Notes: a model not told the origin generated them from the letters alone. A stretch of DNA of 64,000 nucleotides from CAWAND01 sp963807065 (GCA_963807065.1 CAWDZQ010000003.1:1364001-1428000); one strand, 5' to 3'. Positions 26,630 through 35,107 are shown, counted from the first letter of the stretch. Translations and numbers: made by a program.

Positions 26630-26666
26630 GGGCCGGGCGTGCCATATGGCACGCCCGGCCCGCTTT
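26630..26666 (+). terminator. Intrinsic terminator after the DUF4349 gene
   Basis: A perfect 32-base inverted repeat (26630-26661, arms GGGCCGGGCGTGCCAT and its complement) is followed by GCTTTTGG. The 16-pair arm is unusually long and the T-run short. It ends the plus-strand transcript and separates it from the minus-strand phoU. Confidence 0.85.
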
Positions 26667-26814
26667 TGGTTTGTCAATCTGTGACATGCTTCGTTTCGCT
26701 TTTTTGGCGGGTTCAGAGCGGGGTCAGACTCTTGCTCAGCGCTCCGTGCTTTCTTTCACATGTCTGATCCGAAGAAGTGGAGCAGGCCCGGGGCTAGGGG
26801 CTAGGTGCTGCTCT

Positions 26815-27480
26815 TCAAACGTTCAGCTCCTGCATGTCCCCCGTCGTGATGAAGACAATCCGTTCGGAGATATTGGTCACCCGGTCACCCATGCGCTCCA
26901 GGTTGTGGGCCGTCCACAACAGGTAGGTGGCGCGTGTGGCTGCGGTGGGGTCCTTGGCCATGATGGCCACCAGCTCGTCGAATATGGCCTTGTACAGGTG
27001 GTCCATCTCTTCGTCGCGCTTGGCCACCAAACGTGCCTTCCCGGCATCGCGCTGAATGTAGGCGTCCAGATCGTCTCGGAGCATCTGGCGGGCCAGCTCG
27101 GCCATGCGCGGGATGTCGATCAAAGGTTTGAGTAGCGGCTCATCACCCATCCGCAGAACGGTCTTGGCGATACCCGTGGCGTAGTCCCCCATGCGCTCAA
27201 TGTCCACCACGATGTTCATCGCCGCCACCACCGCCCGCAAATCGCTGGCCGTCGGCTGCTGCGTGGCAATCAACACCAGGCAGGCCTCTTCAATTTTGAA
27301 ACGCAGGGCGTTGATGGCCTCGTCGTCGTGGATGACTTCCTCGGCCCGAACCCGGTCGCGCTCTTGCAGGCTGCTGAGGGCGTTCGCGATCGCAAGGTCG
27401 ACCAGATCGCCGAGCCGCAGGATGTCCTCTTGCGCCTCTCCAAACACACGATCGAACGCGCTCCTTGGCCCCTCAGGCAT
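26815..27480 (-). CDS. phoU: Phosphate signalling protein PhoU
   Basis: This 221-residue all-helical protein consists of two PhoU repeats. The metal-binding motifs E-x-x-x-D are visible in VIHDDEAINALRF and VDIERMGDYATGIA, and in the second repeat in AHNLERMGDRVTNISERIVF. PhoU links the PstSCAB phosphate transporter to PhoR-type kinases and represses uptake in high phosphate. The ATG at 27480 has GGAGGAGG upstream. A minus-strand TACAAT at 27557-27552 could be its -10 box. Neither the pst genes nor a two-component pair is nearby, which is less common. Confidence 0.93.
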   Translation of the reverse strand: MPEGPRSAFDRVFGEAQEDILRLGDLVDLAIANALSSLQERDRVRAEEVIHDDEAINALRFKIEEACLVLIATQQPTASDLRAVVAAMNIVVDIERMGDYATGIAKTVLRMGDEPLLKPLIDIPRMAELARQMLRDDLDAYIQRDAGKARLVAKRDEEMDHLYKAIFDELVAIMAKDPTAATRATYLLWTAHNLERMGDRVTNISERIVFITTGDMQELNV

Positions 27481-27838
27481 GCCACCTCCTCCGCCCCTGG
27501 CGCCGTGCCTGCGTGCCCCCACAGGCACGCAACCCGCCCGGCTTGGCCCGAATTGTACATCACACGTACCCCAACGCGTCGGTTCCCGCTGGCCAGCAGT
27601 CGCCGCCAAGCCCGACTGATCGGAGCGTGCCGATTTGCAAGCTGGCGAAAGTTGGGGACAAACAGGCAAGGCTTTCCCGCTTCTCGCCCATGCTCGGCGC
27701 CCAGTCGTCGGCCTGTGCAGCCGCCGTCGGTGGCTCCGCCCCGCCTTGACGCACGGCGGCAATCCACGTAGACTTCATTTAACAGGCGCCCCCGTCGACC
27801 AGCGGCCATCCGCCGGTTGGCGGGTTTTCTATTTGACC
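27481..27838. other. Intergenic region with hairpin next to the esterase start
   Basis: No gene is seen in these 358 bases. The left part carries the phoU leader and promoter on the minus strand. The right part holds several GC stems, and CCGCC-GGTT-GGCGG followed by GTTTTCTATTT ends eight bases before the esterase ATG. The hairpin looks like a plus-strand terminator, yet no plus-strand gene precedes it. An attenuated leader or a small RNA is possible. I could not match it to a known riboswitch. Confidence 0.4.
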
Positions 27839-28726
27839 ATGAAGAGTCTTCTCCCTCTGGCTTGCCTCACCCTCTGGCTTTCCGCCTGCGCGGGGAGCGC
27901 TCCGCCGCCACCACCGGCGGCGAGCTCGACCCCGGGCACCACCCTGGCTACGCCGGGGCCTACCAGCTCGCCCCCACCGACCTTCCCCCTCACCCGCAAT
28001 CCGGCCACGCCGCAGCCATCCCCATCAGCCACCCCCGGTTGCCTGGACGATGGCGGGCGGCTGGAATTGGGTGAGCTGAGCGATGACGGCCTCTCGCGCA
28101 ATCTGGCGTTCATGGTCTATCTGCCTCCTTGCTACGATCAGAATCCCTCCCAGCGCTACCCCGTCCTGTACATGCTCCACGGCCTGGCCGAAGACGATCA
28201 CGAATGGATCGACTTGGGCTTGACCGGTTCGGCCGACCGATTGATCCACGCCGGGGTGATCCCGCCCTTCCTAATCGTCATGCCCTGGGAGCGAACAGGG
28301 ATGGACATGGAGGTCGCCCTGACCGAGGTGCTGGTTCCCTATGTCGATGGACACTACCGGACCCTGCCCCAACCCGGAAAACGGGGCGTAGGCGGGCTGT
28401 CGCGCGGGGGAGGCTGGGCGCTGCACATTGGCATGCGTCATTTGGACCAGTTCGGGGTCATCGGACTGCACAGCCCGGCGCCATTCGGGATCGATCTGGC
28501 CATGGTGCCACGCTGGGTCGATCGGCAGGGAGATGTGGACGTGCCGAAGGTCTGGATCGACATTGGCGACAGGGACACACTGCTGCCAAGCACCCGGAAT
28601 CTCACAAGGCTTCTGGACGCCATGGCCCAACCCTACACCTTTGTGTTGGGCAGCGGCTGGCACGATGCTGCCTATTGGTCGAAGAACGTGGGGACGTATT
28701 TGCGTTGGTACGGGGCAGCCTGGTGA
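27839..28726 (+). CDS. Esterase D/feruloyl-esterase-like lipoprotein
   Basis: This 295-residue protein has a signal peptide with lipobox LSACAGS, a 55-residue Pro/Thr/Ser linker and an alpha/beta-hydrolase domain of the PF00756 type. The domain shows VYLPPCYDQNPSQRYPVLYM, LHGLAEDDHEW, the nucleophile elbow GGLSRGGGWAL and a C-terminal histidine in GSGWHDAAYW. Relatives cleave acyl esters from carbohydrates or siderophores. The ATG at 27839 opens directly on the signal peptide; the longer frame upstream is intergenic. No Shine-Dalgarno is evident. It probably sits on the outer face of the membrane. The substrate is unknown. Confidence 0.82.
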   Translation: MKSLLPLACLTLWLSACAGSAPPPPPAASSTPGTTLATPGPTSSPPPTFPLTRNPATPQPSPSATPGCLDDGGRLELGELSDDGLSRNLAFMVYLPPCYDQNPSQRYPVLYMLHGLAEDDHEWIDLGLTGSADRLIHAGVIPPFLIVMPWERTGMDMEVALTEVLVPYVDGHYRTLPQPGKRGVGGLSRGGGWALHIGMRHLDQFGVIGLHSPAPFGIDLAMVPRWVDRQGDVDVPKVWIDIGDRDTLLPSTRNLTRLLDAMAQPYTFVLGSGWHDAAYWSKNVGTYLRWYGAAW

Positions 28727-28733
28727 AGACGAT

Positions 28734-29351
28734 CTAGCCCCAGGTCTCAGTCAGATCGGCCTCCGTGATTGGCCCGGGCCTGAGGATGGACGGCGGATCC
28801 GTGGTCCCATCCACCACGCTGGAAGGTTGTCCGCCGGGCGATGGTCCATCGTCGAGGATCAGCTCCACCCTCCCGGCCAAAGCCGCTTCGGCATCATCTG
28901 CTGATCTGGCCGGGGGTTGGCCGGAGAGGTTGGCGGAAGTCACCGCCATCGGGCCGGCGGCGGACATCAGCCGCTGCGCCAGATCGTGCGCCGGCAATCT
29001 GATCCCGACGCTTGTGCCAGGACCTATTGCCTGTGGCAAAGAAGGATGGCGAGGCAGAACCAACGTCAGCGGTCCCGGCCAATAGGCCTGAGCCAAACGC
29101 CTCATGGCTGAGGTCAGATTCTCCGTCACCTGATCGAGCTGTGCGATGTTCCCCAGCAGCACGGGAATCGGCTTGTCCTCAGGACGCCCCTTGACCTGGT
29201 ACAACCTGGCCACCGCCTCAGAGTTGAAGGCCAGGCAACCCACACCATAAACGGTGTCGGTTGGCAGGACCACCAAACCCCCCTCTTCCAGAACGGCCAG
29301 GGCGCGCTCCAACACATCTGGCTCGGCGGTCGAAACACGTTCGGTCCTCAT
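28734..29351 (-). CDS. tsaC: L-threonylcarbamoyladenylate synthase (TsaC/Sua5)
   Basis: This 205-residue protein makes threonylcarbamoyl-AMP from Thr, bicarbonate and ATP, the first step of tRNA t6A formation. Motifs are GGLVVLPTDTVYGVGCLA, YQVKGRPEDKPIPVLL, YWPGPLTLVL and AVTSANLSGQPP, matching the YrdC/Sua5 core. It lacks the Sua5 C-terminal domain, so it is the short TsaC type. The ATG at 29351 overlaps the prmC stop as ATGA. prfA-prmC-tsaC is a common bacterial order. Confidence 0.94.
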   Translation of the reverse strand: MRTERVSTAEPDVLERALAVLEEGGLVVLPTDTVYGVGCLAFNSEAVARLYQVKGRPEDKPIPVLLGNIAQLDQVTENLTSAMRRLAQAYWPGPLTLVLPRHPSLPQAIGPGTSVGIRLPAHDLAQRLMSAAGPMAVTSANLSGQPPARSADDAEAALAGRVELILDDGPSPGGQPSSVVDGTTDPPSILRPGPITEADLTETWG

Positions 29352-30214
29352 GGCACCCCTAACCAATCCACTACCAGGACGCGGTCCCTGCCGGAAAGAT
29401 CGGCCAGGATCCCAATTGTCGCCGCGGGCAGGGCATCCCGAAGGATGTCCGATGCAGGGTCCATCTGCTCAGGATCGAGCTCGATCAGGACGCGCCCTCC
29501 TGGCGCAAGCCGGGACTCAAGCTGCTTGGCCAGGCGCTCGACCCCGGCCAGACCGTCCTTGCCGCCATCAAGGGCAAGCAGTGGCTCTCGGGCTGCGACG
29601 TCCAGGTCCGACAGGCGTCCCGTTGGAATGTAGGGAAGATTGGCGCACACCAGGTCGAACGGGGCGTCAAAAGGCGCCAGAAGATCCCCTTCCACGAGGG
29701 TGACTTCGCCCTCGAGATGGTAGGCGGCGACATTGCGCCGGGCGACATCAAGCGCGGCAGCGGAAACATCGACGGCATGGACCACGTGATTGGGCATGTC
29801 GAGGGCCAAACTGATGGCGATGCACCCAGACCCACAGCCCACATCGATTACTCGCTGTCCCGGGGGGCGGCCGGCGAGCCATCGGAGCGCTGCCGTGACC
29901 AGAATTTCGGTTTCCGGCCGTGGAATGAGCACATCGCGGGTCACGATGAATGGCCTGCCGAAGAATTCCCAGGAGCCGACGACGTAAGGCAGCGCCGTGC
30001 CGGTGGCCACCCGGGACACGTCCCGCTCAAAGTCCCCGCTCTGGCTGGGCGTGAGGGTCGCTTCGGGATGCGCGATCACCCAGGCGCGAGTGGCACCCAA
30101 GGTCTTCATCATCAGCAGTTGAGAGTCAAGGCTCGGGGTAGCAGACTGGGGATCGAGTGCAAGCCTGGCTTCCGCCAGGAGATCTCCAACGGTGCGTGGC
30201 GGGGTCACCTTCAC
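29348..30214 (-). CDS. prmC: Release factor glutamine methyltransferase
   Basis: This 288-residue enzyme methylates the GGQ glutamine of release factors. The helical N-terminal domain is followed by FFGRPFIVTRDVLIPRPETE, motif I VIDVGCGSGCIAISLA and the substrate-binding motif, which reads CANLPYIPTG. Most PrmC proteins have N-P-P-Y; the first proline is leucine here. The gene overlaps both prfA (four bases) and tsaC. Context leaves little doubt about function. Confidence 0.93.
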   Translation of the reverse strand: MKVTPPRTVGDLLAEARLALDPQSATPSLDSQLLMMKTLGATRAWVIAHPEATLTPSQSGDFERDVSRVATGTALPYVVGSWEFFGRPFIVTRDVLIPRPETEILVTAALRWLAGRPPGQRVIDVGCGSGCIAISLALDMPNHVVHAVDVSAAALDVARRNVAAYHLEGEVTLVEGDLLAPFDAPFDLVCANLPYIPTGRLSDLDVAAREPLLALDGGKDGLAGVERLAKQLESRLAPGGRVLIELDPEQMDPASDILRDALPAATIGILADLSGRDRVLVVDWLGVP

Positions 30215-31272
30215 GCGCCCGCCATCTGCAGGCGCTCGGCCTCCTCCTGCGTGGCCAGCTCGTCGATGAATCCATCCAGATCGCCGTCCAACACACCCTG
30301 TAGATTGTGAGACGAGACCCCGATGCGATGGTCGGTCACGCGGGACTGAGGGAAATTGTATGTCCGGATCTTCTCGGATCGGTCACCGCTGCCAACCTGC
30401 GCTCGGCGAGAAGCGTCTTCTTTGGCCTGCTGTTCTGCCAACGCCCGTTCGTACAGCCGCGCCTTGAGAATGCTCATGGCGCGAAGACGGTTCTGGAGCT
30501 GGGATCGTTCGTCCTGGCACTGAACCACGATCCCCGTCGGAAGATGGGTCAAACGCACGGCGGTAGCGTTCTTCTGGACGTTCTGGCCGCCGGCGCCGGC
30601 GGAGCGGTACACGTCCATATGAATATCATTTTCCGGGATGTCGATCTCCACGTCCTCGGCTTCGGCCAGCACGGCCACCGTGGCAGTGGATGTGTGTATA
30701 CGCCCCTGAGACTCGGTGACCGGGACGCGCTGCACACGATGCACACCCAATTCATACTTCAGGCGAGAATAGGCACCCTTCCCTTTAATAAGGAGGATGG
30801 CTTCCTTCAGCCCGCCCACACCCGTCTCGTTGACCGAAAGGACTTCCGACTTCCAGCCCCGCTCTTCTCCATAGCGAACGTACATCCGGAACAGCTCGCC
30901 GGCGAACAGCGTCGCCTCATCGCCCCCCGTACCGGCACGGATTTCTACGATCACATTGCGGTGGTCCCGCGGATCACGTGGGATCAGGAGCCGTTTGAGT
31001 TGATCTTCCAACGAATCCTTTTGGGTTTCGAGGTCGCCCAATTCGACCTGGGCCAGCGCCGCCATGTCTGAGTCTTCCGAGTGGGCCAGCGAGGCAGTCT
31101 CTTCCAGCTGCTCCAACACGCTCCGGTACTCTCGATAGGCGCCGACGATGGGCTCGAGCTCGGCGCGCTCTTGCGCCAGCTCGGCCACCTGTTGGTAGTC
31201 GTCGCTAGCGTCCACTATCGCCTGATCGATAGCCACAAATCGTTCTTCGATACCTGAAAGTTTGTCAAACAT
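30211..31272 (-). CDS. prfA: Peptide chain release factor 1
   Basis: This 353-residue protein ends translation at UAA and UAG. The stop-codon recognition tripeptide region is VPVTESQGRIHTSTATV (P-V-T in the RF1 P-x-T position), and the catalytic GGQ is in SAGAGGQNVQKNATAV. The C-terminal RTYNFPQSRVTDHRIG is highly conserved. The ATG at 31272 has a short leader with a hairpin. Its modifying enzyme PrmC is encoded immediately downstream, and rpmE is not upstream as in many genomes. Confidence 0.96.
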   Translation of the reverse strand: MFDKLSGIEERFVAIDQAIVDASDDYQQVAELAQERAELEPIVGAYREYRSVLEQLEETASLAHSEDSDMAALAQVELGDLETQKDSLEDQLKRLLIPRDPRDHRNVIVEIRAGTGGDEATLFAGELFRMYVRYGEERGWKSEVLSVNETGVGGLKEAILLIKGKGAYSRLKYELGVHRVQRVPVTESQGRIHTSTATVAVLAEAEDVEIDIPENDIHMDVYRSAGAGGQNVQKNATAVRLTHLPTGIVVQCQDERSQLQNRLRAMSILKARLYERALAEQQAKEDASRRAQVGSGDRSEKIRTYNFPQSRVTDHRIGVSSHNLQGVLDGDLDGFIDELATQEEAERLQMAGA

Positions 31273-31290
31273 GGCCTAAGACACAATAAG

Positions 31291-31330
31291 CTCCCACAGC
31301 CGGCGTGGGAGTTGCTCGGGTGGGATTATA
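31291..31330 (-). promoter_or_regulatory. prfA promoter and leader hairpin
   Basis: Minus-strand TATAAT lies at 31330-31325. About 15 bases downstream CTCCCAC and GTGGGAG (31291-31297 and 31305-31311) form a seven-pair stem in the 5' leader, followed by CTTATTGTGTCTT before the ATG. It might act as a weak attenuator or simply as a structured leader. Confidence 0.5.
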
Positions 31331-31399
31331 TCATCGCAGGCCGGCAAGGCGTTGGGCGGGTCATCGGGGGCCGGATCGGTTCGATCCCGGCCTGGTGGG

Positions 31400-31630
31400 T
31401 CAGCCGAGGATGAAGGAGAGAGCGATTAGCAGGGCGATGAAGAAGGCAGCCAGAAACCCGATCCGCTTGAGATCCGAGATCACGTGACTGTAGTCTGGGG
31501 CAAACTCACCGCCCCGGCGCAATCCGCTCACGGATGTGGTTTCGCGCTCCGTGCCGAAGCGCTCCAATGTCACCTGAGGGATATTCGGACGACGTCCGCC
31601 CTTCTTGCGGCTGCGCTTGCTCAAGGTCAT
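31400..31630 (-). CDS. Small membrane protein, unknown
   Basis: This 76-residue protein has a very basic N-terminus (MTLSKRSRKKGGRRPNIPQ), a polar middle and one C-terminal membrane helix, RIGFLAAFFIALLIALSFIL. The topology suggests a cytoplasmic N-terminus with a tail anchor. It lies between the sortase and prfA on the same strand, 45 bases after the sortase gene, so co-transcription with the sortase is likely. I do not recognise the family. GC3 bias and the clean start support a real gene. Confidence 0.6.
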   Translation of the reverse strand: MTLSKRSRKKGGRRPNIPQVTLERFGTERETTSVSGLRRGGEFAPDYSHVISDLKRIGFLAAFFIALLIALSFILG

Positions 31631-31675
31631 TCTCCTTTTTTGCTCAAAGATCCCCCGAAAGGTTCGAGGAGCTGG

Positions 31676-32596
31676 CTATCCGTCGCTCAATTCGCCGAAT
31701 ACGACGATCCGCTGATTGTCCACCAAATAAGGATAACAGGATATCAACGTGATGGTTGCCTGGGATGTGTCGGCCATGACATCCACCTCGGTTGGTTGGA
31801 CAATCCGCATGCCGGTCACCCGGTAAACGTAATCCCTGGTCGCCGTGGAAATTACGATCTCGTCCCCCGGCTTGAGCCGATCCAGATCACGAAACAGCTC
31901 ACCAAAGATGTCATTGTGCGCCGAAAGCACCAGGTTTCCCGCCTGCCCGGGGTTGGCGGAACCTACGTGTTGGCCCACGCCGCGCTTGAGTTGTTCCCAA
32001 CCATCTCCCTGCACAACGGGAGCCGGGGCTTGCCAAACGGTTGGCAGATTCATGCTGCGCGCTTGCTCTGGCCCCACCGTCGGTATCGGAATCGACGCCA
32101 GGGATTGGACCATCGGGCGCAAATTGGCTGGGATCTCGGCTTCGTTGGGCTGGGCGCCGCCCGGTGAAAACGGCGGAGTGTGGCCCGAGGGCAGCACCAC
32201 AGCCGTGATCAGGGGCGTGGCCTGGGCCGTAGGCCTGCCCAGGGCGTGTGCCACCTCCTGGTTGAGCTCATGCAACGCCCCAAAACCGCTCAGCAGCACA
32301 AACACCAGGCCGGCCACTGCACCGATCTCCACCAGCAGCAACCCGCGATTGAGAACGCCGCCGCCCTGCCCTTGGCGCCTTAGGAGCGTGGCGCCGTCCT
32401 CCACAGTTTCGATATCTGGTTCCAGACCGGCTCCGGCTTCCAACGCCGGCACCGCCTCGCCGGAAACGGACAGCGCCCGACCCGTGCGGCGGTACTTGTC
32501 GATCCGGTCGCGGCGCGCTTCGACGCGCTTACGCGCCAGGAGCGCTTCCAGCTCCTCGACGCTCAAGTCATCGGCCCGCCGTCGGTCTCTCGTCAT
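31676..32596 (-). CDS. Class D-like sortase
   Basis: This 306-residue protein has a charged cytoplasmic N-terminus of about 105 residues, one membrane helix (LLLVEIGAVAGLVFVLLSGF), a Pro-rich spacer and a C-terminal sortase domain. The catalytic histidine is in NLVLSAHNDIFGELF and the cysteine in TITLISCYPYLVDNQRIVVF, with the arginine five to six residues later. C-Y-P is typical of class D. It would cleave sorting signals and attach proteins to a surface acceptor. No LPXTA/LPXTG substrate is adjacent. The only clear sorting signal in the window lies at 51.2 kb, next to a different sortase. Confidence 0.85.
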   Translation of the reverse strand: MTRDRRRADDLSVEELEALLARKRVEARRDRIDKYRRTGRALSVSGEAVPALEAGAGLEPDIETVEDGATLLRRQGQGGGVLNRGLLLVEIGAVAGLVFVLLSGFGALHELNQEVAHALGRPTAQATPLITAVVLPSGHTPPFSPGGAQPNEAEIPANLRPMVQSLASIPIPTVGPEQARSMNLPTVWQAPAPVVQGDGWEQLKRGVGQHVGSANPGQAGNLVLSAHNDIFGELFRDLDRLKPGDEIVISTATRDYVYRVTGMRIVQPTEVDVMADTSQATITLISCYPYLVDNQRIVVFGELSDG

Positions 32597-32653
32597 CTAC
32601 CCCTCTCCGGCTCCCATGCCGGAAATCTGCAAGTTCAATGCCATCGAGCGCTG

Positions 32654-32699
32654 ATTATACTCGCGCCGGTTCTGGGTCCGGACGATAGGACGGTATAAT
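32654..32699. promoter_or_regulatory. Divergent -10 boxes between sortase and ygfZ
   Basis: Minus-strand TATAAT at 32659-32654 faces the sortase gene, and plus-strand TATAAT at 32694-32699 faces ygfZ. Neither has a good -35 hexamer at the usual distance. Confidence 0.45.
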
Positions 32700-32737
32700 C
32701 AGGCGGAAGACCTCCACGCCGATTGGGATAGCCATCT

Positions 32738-33715
32738 ATGGCCGAAAGTCGCACATTCGAAACAGTTTACCGGCTGGCCAAATCGCAAGTCTTGGTCGTC
32801 CAGCACCCTTCGCCCGGCCTCATCTGGGCGGAGGGCCGGGACCGTTTGGACCTGCTTAACCGCATGTCCACCAATCAACTGAATGAACTGGCCAGCGGCC
32901 GGCAGCGGGCCACGGTGTTGACCAATGCGGTGGGCCAGACGATTGACAAGCTGCAGGTGCTGGCAACGGCAGACCGGCTCATCCTGGTCACCAACCCAGG
33001 CAAGGCCGAGTCCGTGACTGGCTGGCTTAACGGCTACATTTTCTTCCAGGATGACGTCAGGCTGAGCCCGTTCGAAGGTGGGTGGACACGTTGGGGCCTG
33101 TACGGCCCAAATGCCGCCGCGGCGGCAAAAGGCTTGATGGGCGATGGCCAGCCTTTAAGAGAAGGCGAGTTGAGGTCCTTCGAGGGCGGCTTCGGGTACC
33201 CGGCCGAGTCTCGCCTGCAGCCGGGGGTGGAGCTTTTGCTCGACCCTGGCGGATCGGCCCGTGCGGAGGCGATGTGGCCAGGGAAACAGGCCGAATCGGT
33301 CGGTCAACGCACATTTGACATTCTCAGGATCGAACGCGGCGTGCCGGCAGTGGGGCGCGAGATCCTGGACGACACCATCCCCCTCGAAGCTGATCTATGG
33401 GACGCAGTCAGTTTCTCCAAGGGCTGCTATATCGGCCAAGAGATCATTGCCCGGTTAGAAAGCCGCGGCCGCCTGGCGAAGCAGCTGAGCGGCATTCAGC
33501 TCGCCTCGGAATCCATCCCCCCTCTCGACCTGCTCCAGAACGGGCGCCGGGTTGGCCGGTTGACGAGCGTCGGTCGCTCGCCCGATCTGGGTTGGATTGG
33601 TCTGGCCTTGGTCAAGCCGGCTGCGCTGGAAACCGACGCCGGCAAGGTTCAGGTGGCCGGCAGCGACGCGCCGGGCCGGTTGGTCCCCCTCCCTTTCGAG
33701 ACCGGCCCCGCCTGA
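32738..33715 (+). CDS. ygfZ: YgfZ/GcvT family tetrahydrofolate-binding protein
   Basis: This 325-residue protein has the GcvT fold and the YgfZ signature SFSKGCYIGQEIIARLESRG (K-G-C-Y-x-G-Q-E). The N-terminal part has GLIWAEGRDRLDLLNRMSTN and VLTNAVGQTIDKLQVL. YgfZ and its mitochondrial homologue Iba57 assist assembly or repair of certain 4Fe-4S proteins with folate. The radical and Fe-S clients are elsewhere; the family 4 UDG in this window is one candidate client. It is followed after 55 bases by the phosphatase gene. Confidence 0.88.
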   Translation: MAESRTFETVYRLAKSQVLVVQHPSPGLIWAEGRDRLDLLNRMSTNQLNELASGRQRATVLTNAVGQTIDKLQVLATADRLILVTNPGKAESVTGWLNGYIFFQDDVRLSPFEGGWTRWGLYGPNAAAAAKGLMGDGQPLREGELRSFEGGFGYPAESRLQPGVELLLDPGGSARAEAMWPGKQAESVGQRTFDILRIERGVPAVGREILDDTIPLEADLWDAVSFSKGCYIGQEIIARLESRGRLAKQLSGIQLASESIPPLDLLQNGRRVGRLTSVGRSPDLGWIGLALVKPAALETDAGKVQVAGSDAPGRLVPLPFETGPA

Positions 33716-33758
33716 ATCCCGCGCCTGTGAGGGCTCTGCTCCTGGGCGGCAGTCTTGC

Positions 33759-33764
33759 TATAAT
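33759..33764 (+). promoter_or_regulatory. -10 box of a leaderless phosphatase transcript
   Basis: TATAAT ends six bases before the ATG at 33771 and no Shine-Dalgarno sequence is present, so transcription probably starts on the start codon. No convincing -35 hexamer is seen. Confidence 0.5.
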
Positions 33765-33770
33765 CGGCAT

Positions 33771-34256
33771 ATGGCTGCAAAACGCAAGATCCTATTTGTT
33801 TGCCTGGGGAATATCGTGCGCAGCCCCTTGGCGGAGGCCCTGTTTCGCCAGCGCGCCAGCCAGCTTGGCCTGGGCGGCCGCTATCAGGTCAACTCCGCCG
33901 GCACATCCAGCTTTCATATCGGTCAGACTCCGGACAGCCGCATGCGGCAGACTGCCGCTGCACACGGTTTGGATTACTCCGGGCGCGCCCGACAGGTCAC
34001 GCTGGATGATCTGGAGGCGTTCGATCTGGTTGTTGCCATGGACAACGAGAACTACGACGATTTGCGGGGGCTGGCGGAGCGAGGCGGTTGCCATGTGGAG
34101 ATCCGGCGGATGCGGGAGTTTGATCCCGAGAGCGGCGGATCCATGGACGTTCCGGACCCCTACTACGGAGGCCAGGCCGGCTTTGAGAACACCTTCGCCA
34201 TCGTCGCCCGATCCGTCGAGGAGTTACTGAAGGACCTGGAGAACCGGGCAGAGTGA
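33771..34256 (+). CDS. Low-molecular-weight protein tyrosine phosphatase family protein
   Basis: This 161-residue phosphatase has the P-loop ILFVCLGNIVRSPLAEALF (C-x5-R-S) and the general-acid loop DVPDPYYGG (D-P-Y). The ATG at 33771 is chosen because upstream codons belong to the end of ygfZ in another frame. It overlaps the fructosamine-kinase-like gene as GTGA. This pairing is known in other bacteria, where the phosphatase can act on ribulosamine 5-phosphates as a partner of the kinase. A role in deglycation rather than tyrosine dephosphorylation is therefore plausible. Confidence 0.9.
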   Translation: MAAKRKILFVCLGNIVRSPLAEALFRQRASQLGLGGRYQVNSAGTSSFHIGQTPDSRMRQTAAAHGLDYSGRARQVTLDDLEAFDLVVAMDNENYDDLRGLAERGGCHVEIRRMREFDPESGGSMDVPDPYYGGQAGFENTFAIVARSVEELLKDLENRAE

Positions 34257-35107
34257 AGGCGCCCCAGGCCGTCGCCGATTGGTGCCGCCAGGCAGGTTAT
34301 GGCGACATCACCGCCCTGAGAGCGGTCGGCGGAGGCTGCATCAACAACGGCGCCCGCCTGACCACCTCCAAAGGCCAATCCCTTTTCCTCAAACAGAACC
34401 CGTCCGCCCCCAGCGACATGTTCGAACGCGAGATGGAGGGCCTGAAGACCCTGGCTGAGCAGGGCGCCTTCCGCGTCCCCACAGCCTATCTGTCGGGTCC
34501 AGATTTTCTCCTGCTTGAAGATCTCAACCCGGGTCGGCTATCGAAGTCCTATTGGGAGGACCTCGGCCGAGGCTTGGCCGCCATCCACCGCCAGACGTCA
34601 GACCGATTCGGTTTCTCCCACGACAACTATCTAGGGAGCACCCCCCAACCCAACCCCTGGACCGACGATGGGTACACCTTTTTCGGCGAGCACCGGCTCC
34701 GTTTCCAGGCCAGGCTGGCGCGGCACAAACGCTGGATGGATGACCACGACCTGGCCCAGGTGGATAGCATCATCCGCCGCCTGCCGGAGCTCGTCCCGGC
34801 TCAGCCCGCATCGCTTCTGCACGGCGATCTGTGGTCGGGGAACGTGACCTCTGGGTCCAGCGGGGAACCGGCGTTGATTGATCCGGCCGCACATTACGGC
34901 TGGGCCGAGGCCGAGTTAGGCATGACCGTTCTTTTCGGCGGCTTCCCCCCCGGCTTTTACGCTGCCTATCAAGACGCCCGCCCCTTGCCAAACGGATGGC
35001 GCGACCGGCTGACTCTCTACAACCTGTATCATCTGCTCAACCATCTGAATCTGTTTGGAGCCATCTACCTGGACCAGGTGAGATTCGTCATCCAACGCTT
35101 CGCATGA
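34253..35107 (+). CDS. Fructosamine/ribulosamine 3-kinase family protein
   Basis: This 284-residue protein has the fructosamine-kinase fold. Motifs are AVGGGCINNGARLTT, SLFLKQN (ATP-binding Lys), FLLLEDLNPG, FGFSHDNYLGSTPQPN, the catalytic LLHGDLWSGNV and ALIDPAAHYGWAEAELGM. Bacterial members phosphorylate ribulosamines and erythrulosamines on proteins, which then break down and free the lysine. The start is GTG, overlapping the phosphatase stop by translational coupling. Assignment to the family is firm; the physiological substrate is inferred from the pairing. Confidence 0.9.
   Translation: MKAPQAVADWCRQAGYGDITALRAVGGGCINNGARLTTSKGQSLFLKQNPSAPSDMFEREMEGLKTLAEQGAFRVPTAYLSGPDFLLLEDLNPGRLSKSYWEDLGRGLAAIHRQTSDRFGFSHDNYLGSTPQPNPWTDDGYTFFGEHRLRFQARLARHKRWMDDHDLAQVDSIIRRLPELVPAQPASLLHGDLWSGNVTSGSSGEPALIDPAAHYGWAEAELGMTVLFGGFPPGFYAAYQDARPLPNGWRDRLTLYNLYHLLNHLNLFGAIYLDQVRFVIQRFA

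Noticed and set aside
27620..27690. Possible GEMM/c-di-GMP riboswitch (GCGAAAG and GGGGAC in sequence)
   Set aside because: The expected stems do not pair and the receptor motif is incomplete; kept only as an unassigned structured leader.
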